DNA from: Gp6-AA40 sp035492455
GTDB taxonomy: Bacteria; Acidobacteriota; Vicinamibacteria; Vicinamibacterales; UBA2999
Length of the DNA: 64,000 nt
Direction: 5' to 3'
NCBI GenBank assembly: GCA_035492455.1
Contig: DATJJE010000079.1
Location: 1 to 64,000, forward strand
Made by a program: the position numbers and the translations under genes. The notes beneath the pieces were generated by a model, which had not been told where the DNA came from, did not search any database, and saw nothing but the letters and a program-made list of their open reading frames with translations. Positions 25,332 through 33,246 of this stretch are shown in pieces. Each line of letters begins with the position of its first letter. Position 1 is the first letter of the stretch.

Positions 25332-25789
25332 CGCAGCACCAGCTCGGACGTGCAGTTCGGACAGCGCGTTGCTTTGATCGGAATCGACGTCGCGCAGTAC
25401 GGGCAGTCCTTCGTCGTCGGCGCCGCCGCCGGCGCCGGCTTCGCGAAGGCCGTCGACATCCGGTTCACCTGCTTCACCAGGACGAACACCGCCAGCGCCA
25501 CGATCAGGAAGCTGATGATGTCGTTGATGAACTGCCCATAGGCGATCACCGGAACGCCCTTCGCTTTTGCATCTGCCAGCGACGCGGGCACCCCTTTGCT
25601 GGTGTCGAGGATATAGAAAAGGCTCGAGAAGTCTATTCGGCCGAGCGCGAGGCCGATCGGCGGCATGATGATGCCTTCGACAAGCGAGGTGACGATCTTG
25701 CCGAACGCCGCGCCGATGATGACGCCGACCGCCAGGTCGACGACGTTGCCGCGCGCGATGAACTCGCGAAACTCTTTGGCTATTGGCAT
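25328..25789 (-). CDS. mscL: Large-conductance mechanosensitive channel with zinc-ribbon tail
   Basis: The 153-residue protein has the MscL N-terminal helix and TM1 (EFREFIARGNVVDLAVGVIIGAAFG), a periplasmic loop and TM2 (NDIISFLIVALAVFVLVKQVNR). It opens on membrane tension to release solutes on hypo-osmotic shock. In place of the usual short C-terminal helix bundle it carries a zinc ribbon with CPYC (129-132) and CPNC (143-146). Zinc-ribbon tails occur in some annotated MscL proteins, but most lack them. It is seven bases downstream of the multiheme cytochrome stop in the same direction and could share its transcript only if transcribed first, which the order (mscL ATG at 25789, cytochrome end 25797) allows as the last gene. 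Confidence 0.93.
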   Translation of the reverse strand: MPIAKEFREFIARGNVVDLAVGVIIGAAFGKIVTSLVEGIIMPPIGLALGRIDFSSLFYILDTSKGVPASLADAKAKGVPVIAYGQFINDIISFLIVALAVFVLVKQVNRMSTAFAKPAPAAAPTTKDCPYCATSIPIKATRCPNCTSELVLR

Positions 25790-25796
25790 GCGCGCA

Positions 25797-27473
25797 TTAT
25801 GGCGTGGATGCCCTGGCCACGACGACCCATGAAGTCGACGACATCGCGTTGAAGTAATTCACGAACCGCTTCGGTTCGGGAGCGTCATATTTATCCAGGT
25901 TGTGCGCCCAACGGAAGCCAATTGGCTGATAGAGCAGCTCCACGCTGACGCGGAAGGGACCGCCACCGCCGGGCACCGGCACCGCATAGTGCACGGTATC
26001 GCCGCTGCCAGTGAAGTCCGCATCGTCTTTCGCCGCGCCGTAGACGCCCACTCCCGGATCCGCGGTTGCCTTGTCGAAGCCGCGTGGCAGCAGACGGTTG
26101 TCCTTCAGGTACTGCGTCGCGGTGAGCAGCCCTGTCGTCGGCACGCTGTTCGGATCGCCCAGAATCGGCTCGTAGATTTGTACCTGGTCGGCGCTGGTGA
26201 TCCGGTCGTAATGCGGTTCGAACTTCGTCGGGTCCGCATCGTTGTCGTTTCCTTGAATCAGTCCGGCATCCGTCACGGCGCCGGATTCGAACACAACACG
26301 GCCGTCGCCATCACGCACCGCCAAATGGAGCCATGTGCGCCGCGCCGGGTATCCGGTCGGGAACTTGTGTCCCGTCAAATTCTTCACGTTGACGTCGACG
26401 TTCAATGTCGTGGCCGCGAGCTCCGAGCGAACGATGGCTATGGTTGCAGTGTCCTCCTGCAGCTGGCGCACGGTGGCCTTCGCCGTCGCCTCGAATTCCG
26501 ACGACAGTGCCTGCGACCCGAGTTCCTGCCGGTATCGGTTGAGCATGCGGACGACAAACGCATTTCCCCCGACGAACAGATGTCGATGCAGTCCTTCGCG
26601 GTAATCGCCGAGCACCGACGCGATGCGCGTCGCGCCCCGAACTTCGGGCATGTGGCACGACTGGCACGACTGCGCACTATTCCCCTTGCTGTAGTCGCTG
26701 TGCTGCCACTCCTGAAAGTTCGCCTGCTCGACGATCGAGCCGATCACCTGGCCGGTCGGCGAAAACGCCTGCGTGATCAGCGTATGGCACGTCGCGCACA
26801 GCTCCGATTGCTGGATGTGGGCAGCCTGCGCCTGCACGAAGCCCGTCACTGACCGCATGATCGTCTTGCGGCCGGCATCGATCTGAAATGGTCCGAAGAT
26901 GACGCGTGTGCCGTCCGGTGGCGTCGGCTTCATCACGAATTCGCCGTTGAAGCTTTCGCGCGTGCCGAGGCGCTCGTTCGAGATCTGGTGGCACACCGTG
27001 CACGAGATGCTGTCGGCCGCGAACTTCTGCAGCTCGCTGCCGTTGTCTTTGTTGAACGGCAGATGCGCGAAGACCTCGCCTTTGCCGCCCGATGCGCGGG
27101 AAATCTGCGTCGCCATCGGCATGTGGCACTCGGCGCACTCGTCCTGGATGGCGGCCGCATGCGTTGGATGATCGATCGTCTCGCGGCGGACGCCTGCCTG
27201 CCAGTACGGATCCCGTGCCGAGTTGGCCATCATGGTCGATCGCCACGACGCGCCAATCGATACGTCTTCGCCCTGCGGCGTCGTCAGGACGTTGTGGCAG
27301 GCGACGCAGTTCTCGGACGTTGTGAAGAGCGACAGGTTCCTGTGCAGCTGCTGCGCGTTCGGCTTGACCCCGCCTTCAGCTGTCTCGGCGGTTTGCGCGG
27401 CACGCGGCGCCGCGGTAAAGAGCGCAAGCAGCCAGACGGCGCAGGCGAGCGGGAGGATGCGCTTCATCGACAT
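25797..27473 (-). CDS. Pentaheme c-type cytochrome, periplasmic
   Basis: From ATG 27473 (GAGG six bases upstream) the product is 558 residues. A signal peptide precedes five CxxCH heme sites: CVACH (near 56), CAECH (113), CTVCH (158), CATCH (226) and CQSCH (270), followed by a large beta-rich C-terminal domain with NLTGHKFPTGYPARR and VPVPGGGGPFRVSVELLY. The arrangement resembles cytochrome c554-related multiheme proteins with a C-terminal domain, so electron transfer in the periplasm is expected. It is the last gene of a four-gene cluster with a cytochrome-barrel fusion, and lies nine bases after that gene's stop. Confidence 0.9.
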   Translation of the reverse strand: MSMKRILPLACAVWLLALFTAAPRAAQTAETAEGGVKPNAQQLHRNLSLFTTSENCVACHNVLTTPQGEDVSIGASWRSTMMANSARDPYWQAGVRRETIDHPTHAAAIQDECAECHMPMATQISRASGGKGEVFAHLPFNKDNGSELQKFAADSISCTVCHQISNERLGTRESFNGEFVMKPTPPDGTRVIFGPFQIDAGRKTIMRSVTGFVQAQAAHIQQSELCATCHTLITQAFSPTGQVIGSIVEQANFQEWQHSDYSKGNSAQSCQSCHMPEVRGATRIASVLGDYREGLHRHLFVGGNAFVVRMLNRYRQELGSQALSSEFEATAKATVRQLQEDTATIAIVRSELAATTLNVDVNVKNLTGHKFPTGYPARRTWLHLAVRDGDGRVVFESGAVTDAGLIQGNDNDADPTKFEPHYDRITSADQVQIYEPILGDPNSVPTTGLLTATQYLKDNRLLPRGFDKATADPGVGVYGAAKDDADFTGSGDTVHYAVPVPGGGGPFRVSVELLYQPIGFRWAHNLDKYDAPEPKRFVNYFNAMSSTSWVVVARASTP

Positions 27474-27481
27474 GGCCCGCC

Positions 27482-28639
27482 TCAATGCCAGTACTGGAAC
27501 AGGCCGCCGTCGAACCAGTCCCAGAGGAAATAGGTGAGGAACTGAGGATGGCGTCCGGTGCGTTCGGTCGCCGGGATGCTTACGCCGACGCTGAGCAGGA
27601 TGTGCTGCAACTTACTCAACGACACCTGCATCTGCGGGACGATATCCGTCTCGACGTCGCCGCCTGCGTCCCGCGCCATGACGACTTCGGCCATCGGCGT
27701 CCACGCACGGCCGAAGCCGTGGTCCACCGCGTAGGTGTAGCCATACACGCCGCGCAAGTACATCTCACGCGGCTTCTTCGCCGTATCCGTCGGGAACTCG
27801 GCGCCGCCGTGCATCTGCAGGAATCCGTTTGCGCCGATTCCTTTGCCGAACATCGCGAACGGTTCCCAGATGGTCACGCCCTCGCCCAGACCGAGATTCT
27901 CTTTTCCGGTCGGGAGCGTCACCGCGCCGCCTGCGGCGACGATCAGCGTCTTGTCGAGGTTCGCGTAGAAGCTGCGACGCAGCGCGAACTCGACATCGCC
28001 GATGCCGCGGTTCCACGCGCCGCCCTGCTCTGTTTGCTGAAAGTTCAGCGGAATCGAAATCTCGTACTGACTTCGCTGCTTGATGCGACGCTCGTAGACC
28101 AGCGTGTTGCCGACCGACTTCGCGCCACTCGTTGTCACGCCCGTCGTCCAGACCGTTTCGCTTTCCGGAAACGCCTTTTCCGTGAAGAACGCGCGTGGGA
28201 AGTTGAGGTCGCCACGCGGCCATGACGGGTTATCGCAGAGGCTCCAGAGGTATTTGACGACGGACTCGATCTGCTCGTCCGACAACGCATCGCCGAAGGC
28301 AGGCATATGGTGATCGAGGCCGCGGATCGGACCACCGCGGTGCACAACAGAGTTCCAGTCGCCGAACGGCTCCACTGTGTTCGTCGGGCAGTCGGTGAAA
28401 TCCGGCAGCGGCGCATCGAAGCCGATGACGCTTTGCGGCGAGCCCTTGCCGTCTGCACCGTGGCAGGTCGCGCAGTTGTTCTTGAAGATGTACTCGCCGT
28501 CGGCGTCAGGCGGCAGCGCGTTGGCGAGCGAGGTCGGCGGCGTGGTCGCATCCTGCGCCGCATGAAGGGCAAGGGTACCCGCCGCAGCCGCGTAGACGAC
28601 TAACGCGACGATGATCGAAATGAGGGCCCGCGACCGCAT
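27482..28639 (-). CDS. Monoheme cytochrome c fused to predicted outer-membrane barrel
   Basis: The 385-residue protein has an export signal, then a cytochrome c domain with CATCH (56-60 in NNCATCHGADGKG) and a likely axial Met in HHMPAFGDALSDEQIESVVKYLWSL. From about residue 160 it consists of amphipathic strands (YEISIPLNF, GIGDVEFALRRSFY, LIVAAGGAVTLPTG, QHILLSVGVSIPAT) like the transport barrels of the phenol-degradation/MetA type, ending DGGLFQYWH. The combination resembles porin-cytochrome conduits, which move electrons across the outer membrane, but in one chain. It lies in a tight operon with an HHH protein and a pentaheme cytochrome. Confidence 0.85.
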   Translation of the reverse strand: MRSRALISIIVALVVYAAAAGTLALHAAQDATTPPTSLANALPPDADGEYIFKNNCATCHGADGKGSPQSVIGFDAPLPDFTDCPTNTVEPFGDWNSVVHRGGPIRGLDHHMPAFGDALSDEQIESVVKYLWSLCDNPSWPRGDLNFPRAFFTEKAFPESETVWTTGVTTSGAKSVGNTLVYERRIKQRSQYEISIPLNFQQTEQGGAWNRGIGDVEFALRRSFYANLDKTLIVAAGGAVTLPTGKENLGLGEGVTIWEPFAMFGKGIGANGFLQMHGGAEFPTDTAKKPREMYLRGVYGYTYAVDHGFGRAWTPMAEVVMARDAGGDVETDIVPQMQVSLSKLQHILLSVGVSIPATERTGRHPQFLTYFLWDWFDGGLFQYWH

Positions 28640-29107
28640 CTACTTCTGAACCGGGACGAAGACGTACTGTTCGAGGCGTGCCAGCTCCTTGTCGTCAACG
28701 TACTTGCCGATCTCGCGGTGGAACTGCGCGAGGGCGGTGTAGGGACGGTACTCCTTGAACTCGCGCAGCATGCGGTTGCCGACTCCCGGAATGAGGAGAA
28801 TTTCCTCGTCGGTGGCGGTGTTGAGGTTGATCGGCACGAAGAGCTTCGCATAGAGGTCCGTGCGCTGCTCTTTTGTAAGACCCGCGGCAGCGAGGGTGCT
28901 GTCGAGATCTTTTACGGTCTTGAACGGCCGTTTGGCGAGCGCCGTCTTCGCCAGCATCGCGTTCATGTGCGGCAGCTTGGCGAGATCCGCTTCGGCAATC
29001 AGATTCGCGTCGGTGATGGTGACGGGCTTGCCGACCTGCGCGTGAGCCGCGCGTGCGAGGCCGATGACGACCAGCGCTAGAACAAGAGTCGTGGCGATCT
29101 GTTTCAT
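28640..29107 (-). CDS. Exported helix-hairpin-helix (ComEA-like) protein
   Basis: The 155-residue product has a signal peptide (to AAHAQ) and two helix-hairpin-helix units: LPHMNAMLAKTALAKRPFKTVKDL and INLNTATDEEILLIPGVGNRML, the latter being the ComEA-type motif. ComEA binds incoming DNA during transformation; in this operon, next to cytochromes, the domain may instead be structural or bind another partner. It starts four bases inside the preceding membrane-protein gene and ends directly at the start of the cytochrome-barrel gene, so translation is coupled. Confidence 0.8.
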   Translation of the reverse strand: MKQIATTLVLALVVIGLARAAHAQVGKPVTITDANLIAEADLAKLPHMNAMLAKTALAKRPFKTVKDLDSTLAAAGLTKEQRTDLYAKLFVPINLNTATDEEILLIPGVGNRMLREFKEYRPYTALAQFHREIGKYVDDKELARLEQYVFVPVQK

Positions 29108-29577
29108 ACGAACGTCTCCTGGCGGTGTCCGCCGCCGTCGATCGAAGGATGGCGGTATGCGTGTGCGAGGCCGATTAGACCCAGCAGCACCATCGATCCG
29201 GGAGCAAGCACAGGGGTTGCTCCTGCAACTGTTTTACGAAGGAACTCCCATCCATGTTCAGCCGGGTGAAGCTCGCGCTCGAATTCGCGGTTGCCGTTGT
29301 AGTGAAGGCCGACGCCCGCGACGCCGAGGATGATGAAGACGACCATGAGGCTCTGCAGCGTGCGGACACTCGCGTTGCCAGGCGACGCGCCGTGCCAGAT
29401 CAAAATCGGGATGGCCGCCGTCAGCGCACCGACCGGTAGCCACTGAGCGACTTCGTCGATATGACGCAGCAGAACGAGCTCAGCGATTGTGCCGAGCACG
29501 CCGATACAAAGCGCTACGAGAAGCAGTTTTCTTATCGCGCCGAGAGTCTCGGGCTCCCGATTGACACCACGGACCAT
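29104..29577 (-). CDS. Four-helix integral membrane protein, unknown
   Basis: The 157-residue product shows about four hydrophobic segments (LLLVALCIGVLGTIAELVLL, WLPVGALTAAIPILIW, LQSLMVVFIILGVAGVGL, LAPGSMVLLGLIGLAHAY). A periplasmic or cytoplasmic loop holds HYNGNREFERELHPAEHGWEF. It heads the redox operon and overlaps the HHH gene by four bases. No heme-ligand pattern is clear, although several His are present; a quinol-linked or anchoring role for the cytochromes is only an inference. Confidence 0.75.
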   Translation of the reverse strand: MVRGVNREPETLGAIRKLLLVALCIGVLGTIAELVLLRHIDEVAQWLPVGALTAAIPILIWHGASPGNASVRTLQSLMVVFIILGVAGVGLHYNGNREFERELHPAEHGWEFLRKTVAGATPVLAPGSMVLLGLIGLAHAYRHPSIDGGGHRQETFV

Positions 29578-29673
29578 GCAATTGAGCGAGCGTTGGCGTT
29601 CACCTTAGCGCAAGCTGCGCGCAGTCCGAAGCTTGCGAACTGATCTCAGATAGATTGCGAGCGAGTCTCAGAA

Positions 29674-30927
29674 TCAGTTTCGCAGGACCGCTCGCAGCAC
29701 GGACGGATCGCCGTCGTTCGGCTTCGGCGGGACCTGAAGAATCTTCGCCACGACGTTGTAGATGCTGACGTTCTCGAACGGCGCGACAGTCACGCCGCGT
29801 TTGAAGGCGGGACCAGCGGCGATGAAGATGGCGCGCATCGACATCAGCTGCGGATCCCAGCCATGCTGCCCGCGAATCCCCGTCGCTTTACCGGCTCGGA
29901 TGTTGTCGACGACGCTGCGGCGCAGGATCTGCCACCCCGGATCAGCGATGGCCATGAGCGGCGGGACTCGCGGGCTCGTTGCGTCGCGGAAGTGCCAGTT
30001 CACCGGTGTCTCCGCGCGGCGATACATCTTCAAATGCGGATGCGCGCGCATCAACTTCGCGTAAACCGCATCCTCTCTGCCCGCCGTCGGGAAGAGGCTC
30101 AGGTCGGGATTGATGTTCGAGATGAGCGCTTCGTCGGGCGTCACGTAGTCATCGGCGACGATCACGTGTTCATCGTCGACGGCTGCCATCCCGTGATCCG
30201 ATACAACGACGACGTTGACGCGGTTGAGAATGCCGCGCTGGGTCAGGCCGGCGACGAGGCGCCCGACGTAGCTGTCGTCGCGCGTAATCGCATCGCGCAC
30301 TTGCTGCGAGTCCGGTCCGTGATCGTGACCGCTTTCGTCGGTGTCTTCGAAGTAGGCCGTGAGGAATTGCGGGCGCTGCGCGGTTGGCAGGTCGATCCAT
30401 GTGAGGAGCTGATCGATGCGATCGGCACCGGGCCGTTCGTTGTCGTACGGCTGCCAGTACGTTGGCAGCAGTCCCTCGTGCGGCGCCTCCGATCCGGGCC
30501 AGTAGAGCGGCGCCGAGCGGCGGCCATACGCTTCCATCAGCGTCCAGAGTGGCGTGCCTGCCCACCACATCGGATCGCGCACCTCCTCACGTTTGGTGGT
30601 GGCGAACGTGCGCCCGGTGGGCGGGTCGAAGATGTTGTTGGCGACGATGCCGTGATGGCCCGGGTAGAGGCCGGTGGCGATCGTGTAGTGGTTGGGGAAG
30701 GTTTTCGACGGGAAGCTCGGGATCAGGTTGCGCGCGTGCACGCCGCGAGTCATCAGGCGCCGGAGGTTTGGCGTCGGCACTTTCGACGTGTAGTCCCAGC
30801 GGAAGCCGTCGAAGGAGATCAGGATGACCGTCGGCTGGAGGTCAGCGAACGCATCGCGCTGCGCGGCGGCAATCGTCGCGCTGATGGCGAGGGCGAGCGC
30901 GGTGATGACGGTAGGCTTCCGCCACAT
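29674..30927 (-). CDS. Ectonucleotide pyrophosphatase/phosphodiesterase-type enzyme
   Basis: The 417-residue exported protein belongs to the alkaline phosphatase superfamily, NPP branch: ILISFDGFRWDY with metal ligand Asp40, nucleophile Thr76 in FPSKTFPNHYTIATGLYPG, then DTDESGHDHGP and VVVSDHGM metal sites. Such enzymes cleave nucleotide or phospholipid phosphodiesters outside the cytoplasm. The ATG is placed six bases after a GATAAT box (complement of 30934-30939), so the mRNA may be leaderless. The first REP copy of the RAYT locus begins only four bases beyond that box. Confidence 0.9.
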   Translation of the reverse strand: MWRKPTVITALALAISATIAAAQRDAFADLQPTVILISFDGFRWDYTSKVPTPNLRRLMTRGVHARNLIPSFPSKTFPNHYTIATGLYPGHHGIVANNIFDPPTGRTFATTKREEVRDPMWWAGTPLWTLMEAYGRRSAPLYWPGSEAPHEGLLPTYWQPYDNERPGADRIDQLLTWIDLPTAQRPQFLTAYFEDTDESGHDHGPDSQQVRDAITRDDSYVGRLVAGLTQRGILNRVNVVVVSDHGMAAVDDEHVIVADDYVTPDEALISNINPDLSLFPTAGREDAVYAKLMRAHPHLKMYRRAETPVNWHFRDATSPRVPPLMAIADPGWQILRRSVVDNIRAGKATGIRGQHGWDPQLMSMRAIFIAAGPAFKRGVTVAPFENVSIYNVVAKILQVPPKPNDGDPSVLRAVLRN

Positions 30928-30933
30928 GTGGAG

Positions 30934-30939
30934 ATTATC
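30934..30939 (-). promoter_or_regulatory. -10 box for leaderless transcript (NPP gene)
   Basis: The minus strand reads GATAATCTCCACATG: a -10-like GATAAT, six bases, then the start codon. The REP array begins just upstream, so its first copy would occupy the -35 region. Confidence 0.55.
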
Positions 30940-30942
30940 TGC

Positions 30943-31019
30943 GAGTCAGAGTCGGGTGACGCTCTGTTCCCGAGTCAGAGTACGGTGACGCCCCGTGCGC
31001 GAGTCGGAGTACGGTGATG
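30943..31019 (+). repeat. REP array, left side (3 copies)
   Basis: Three 19-bp copies lie at 30943-30961 (GAGTCAGAGTCGGGTGACG), 30972-30990 (GAGTCAGAGTACGGTGACG) and 31001-31019 (GAGTCGGAGTACGGTGATG), spaced exactly 29 bases apart. Three copies in the opposite orientation lie on the other side of the RAYT gene, the usual layout of REP elements and their transposase. Confidence 0.9.
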
Positions 31020-31149
31020 GGTCGACTCAAGGTTGCAATTTGTATAACGCCGATGATGGGGGGCGGTTGCGAGATCCGCCTGCGGCAACGCGCGACGCGT
31101 GGGATTGCGCCTGAATCCGTGGGGCGCGCCGGTTGCGTGCGCCCGACGC

Positions 31150-31782
31150 ATGCCGAGCCGCAAACGCATCTTCGTTCCCGGTCTGACGTTCCACGTCACC
31201 CAACGAGGCAACAACAGATGCGCGACCTTTCGCGATGACTACGATTACGAGACTTTCCTATGGTTCCTCAGATTTGCGATTCGCCGATACAAGCTGCTCG
31301 TGCACGCGTACGCGTTGATGACCAATCACTTCCACCTCATGGTGACGCCAGAGAGCACAGCGTGTTTGTCCCGAGCGATGCAGAGTCTTGGCCGCCGCTA
31401 TGTGCGGTATTTCAATGAACGACATGTTCGAACGGGTACGTTGTGGGAAGGTCGATTTCGAGCTGCACTGATAACCGACGAGCGGTACTGGTTGACGTGC
31501 ATGCGGTACGTCGAACTGAATCCGGTTCGGGCGGGGCTGGCAAAATCACCTGAAAGCTATCGATGGTGCAGCTATCGTGTCCACGCCTGTGGCGGTGCTG
31601 ATCCTGTGATTGCCCCTCATGTTCTTTACACTGGCCTGGCCAGCACGTCAGAGCGGCGACTTGAGACGTGGCGCAATATGTGTGCTCCCGCCATGCAGGC
31701 GCAGCAGCTTGACGCCCTGCGGAAATCCATCGCCGGAGGCGTCATCGGCGACGTCATTCGATCGCAAATTCCGCAACCTTGA
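31150..31782 (+). CDS. REP-associated tyrosine transposase (RAYT)
   Basis: The 210-residue protein is a Y1/HUH transposase: the HUH motif is H60-F-H62 in MTNHFHLMV, a candidate catalytic Tyr lies in RRYVRYFNERH, and LWEGRFRAALI and YVELNPVRAGL are typical RAYT segments. RAYTs nick and mobilise REP hairpins. The ATG at 31150 matches the usual N-terminus (RKRIFVPGLTFHVTQRGNNR); a GTG at 31099 would add 17 residues. It is bracketed by three REP copies on each side in inverted orientation. The whole block sits between two divergent genes. Confidence 0.93.
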   Translation: MPSRKRIFVPGLTFHVTQRGNNRCATFRDDYDYETFLWFLRFAIRRYKLLVHAYALMTNHFHLMVTPESTACLSRAMQSLGRRYVRYFNERHVRTGTLWEGRFRAALITDERYWLTCMRYVELNPVRAGLAKSPESYRWCSYRVHACGGADPVIAPHVLYTGLASTSERRLETWRNMCAPAMQAQQLDALRKSIAGGVIGDVIRSQIPQP

Positions 31783-31789
31783 TACGCGT

Positions 31790-31867
31790 CATCACCCGAC
31801 TCTGACTCGCTTACGGGTCATCACCGTACTCTGACTCGGTCACTGCATCATCACCCGACTCCGACTC
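31790..31867 (-). repeat. REP array, right side (3 copies)
   Basis: Inverted copies lie at 31790-31808, 31819-31837 and 31849-31867; on the minus strand they read GAGTCAGAGTCGGGTGATG, GAGTCAGAGTACGGTGATG and GAGTCGGAGTCGGGTGATG. Spacing is 29 and 30 bases. The last copy ends 13 bases before the -10 box of the nfeD gene. Confidence 0.9.
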
Positions 31868-31880
31868 GCAATATACGGTC

Positions 31881-31886
31881 TACAAT
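31881..31886 (+). promoter_or_regulatory. -10 box for leaderless transcript (nfeD)
   Basis: TACAAT is followed by seven bases and then the GTG at 31894. The third right-hand REP copy ends at 31867, so the REP array overlaps the expected -35 region of this promoter. Confidence 0.5.
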
Positions 31887-31893
31887 CCATCTC

Positions 31894-33246
31894 GTGCGGC
31901 GGGTGGTGCTCTCCGCTCTCCTCTTCCTCTGCGCAGGCCTGCTGACCGCGCAGCAGGCACCTCGCCGTCCGCTCGTCATCGCCGCCGAGCTCGACGGCAT
32001 CATCCACCCGGTCTCGGCGGAATACCTCAAAGACGTCATCGACCAGGCCGATACGTCCGGCGCTGACGTCGTCATCATCACCCTGCGGACGCCGGGCGGC
32101 CTGCTCGACTCGACCCGCGATATCGTCACGCGCATGATCAATTCGCGCGCGCCGGTGGTCGTGTTCGTCGGCCCCGCCGGCGGCCGCGCCGCCTCCGCCG
32201 GATTCATCGTCACGCTCGCCGCCGACATCGCCGCCATGGCGCCGGGCACGCACATCGGCGCCGCGCACCCGGTGTCGGGCACGGGCCAGGCTATGGATAC
32301 GGTCACCTCGCAGAAAGCTGCCGCGGATGCCGCAGCCTATGCGCGGACGCTTGCGGAAGCACGCGGCCGCAACGTGATGCTTGCCGCTGCCGCTGTCGAA
32401 GAGAGCCGCGCCTTTACCGATCTTGAAGCGCTGCAGGCCACGCCACCGCTCATCGATCTCACCGCCAGCGACGTCAACGATCTTCTTCGCAAGATTGACG
32501 GCCGCAGCGTCAAGCGTTTCGACGGACGCGCGACCACGATCCATACGCAGAACGCCGAAATCCGCCGCGTGGATATGACGCGCCGTCAACGGTTCCTCAG
32601 CGCCATCGCCCATCCGGAAGTTGCCTACATCCTGATGACGCTGGGCATGATCGGCCTGACCGTGGAGCTATGGAACCCGGGCGCCGTGCTGCCCGGCGTA
32701 GCGGGCGCGCTCAGCCTGCTGCTCGCCTTCTTCGCGCTGCAGGTGATTCCGATCAACACCACCGGCCTGCTGCTGATCGCGCTCGGCGTCGGCTTGCTCG
32801 TGCTCGAACTGAAAGTTCCCAGCGGCGTGCTCGGCGTCGGAGGAACGATCGCGCTCGTGATCGGATCCGTGATGATGACCGATACGGTGCCCGGTGTCCG
32901 CGTCGGATTCGGTTTCGTCATCCCGGCCGCAATCGCGTTCGCCGCCGTCTTCCTCTTCCTCGGTCGCCTCGCACTGCAGTCGCAGCGGCGACCGCCCGTC
33001 ACCGGCAAAGAAGGTTTGATCGGCGCGCACGGACGCACGCGCGATCCGCTGCTGCCGAATGCGCCTGGCTACGTCCACATTCGAGGCGAGCTGTGGCGCG
33101 CCATCAGCGACGTAGCGATCTCGTCCGGAGAACCTGTTCGCGTCCTCGACGTGAATGGCCTCACGCTCAGGGTGGAGCCGCTCACGGCGTCAGGTCCGGC
33201 TGAAACCGGACACTACCAGCAAGGCACTCACGGAGAATCCGCATGA
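31894..33246 (+). CDS. NfeD-type membrane-bound ClpP-class serine protease
   Basis: The 450-residue protein starts at GTG with a signal/anchor and has a ClpP-like (1510-N) protease domain: IIHPVSAEYLKDVIDQA, TPGGLLDSTRDIV, the catalytic Ser in RAASAGFIVTLAAD and a Lys/Tyr helix QKAAADAAAYARTLAEARGRN. Transmembrane helices follow (from about 240), then an OB-fold NfeD domain at the C-terminus (GLIGAHGRTRDP...GELWRAISD). Long NfeD proteins cleave or assist stomatin-like partners; the slipin gene starts four bases before this stop, the classical pair. Confidence 0.92.
   Translation: MRRVVLSALLFLCAGLLTAQQAPRRPLVIAAELDGIIHPVSAEYLKDVIDQADTSGADVVIITLRTPGGLLDSTRDIVTRMINSRAPVVVFVGPAGGRAASAGFIVTLAADIAAMAPGTHIGAAHPVSGTGQAMDTVTSQKAAADAAAYARTLAEARGRNVMLAAAAVEESRAFTDLEALQATPPLIDLTASDVNDLLRKIDGRSVKRFDGRATTIHTQNAEIRRVDMTRRQRFLSAIAHPEVAYILMTLGMIGLTVELWNPGAVLPGVAGALSLLLAFFALQVIPINTTGLLLIALGVGLLVLELKVPSGVLGVGGTIALVIGSVMMTDTVPGVRVGFGFVIPAAIAFAAVFLFLGRLALQSQRRPPVTGKEGLIGAHGRTRDPLLPNAPGYVHIRGELWRAISDVAISSGEPVRVLDVNGLTLRVEPLTASGPAETGHYQQGTHGESA

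Noticed and set aside
30943..31867. Regularly spaced 19-bp repeats as a CRISPR array
   Set aside because: Only three copies per side, 10-base constant-length gaps, opposite orientation on the two sides, and a RAYT gene between them; this is a REP-RAYT locus.
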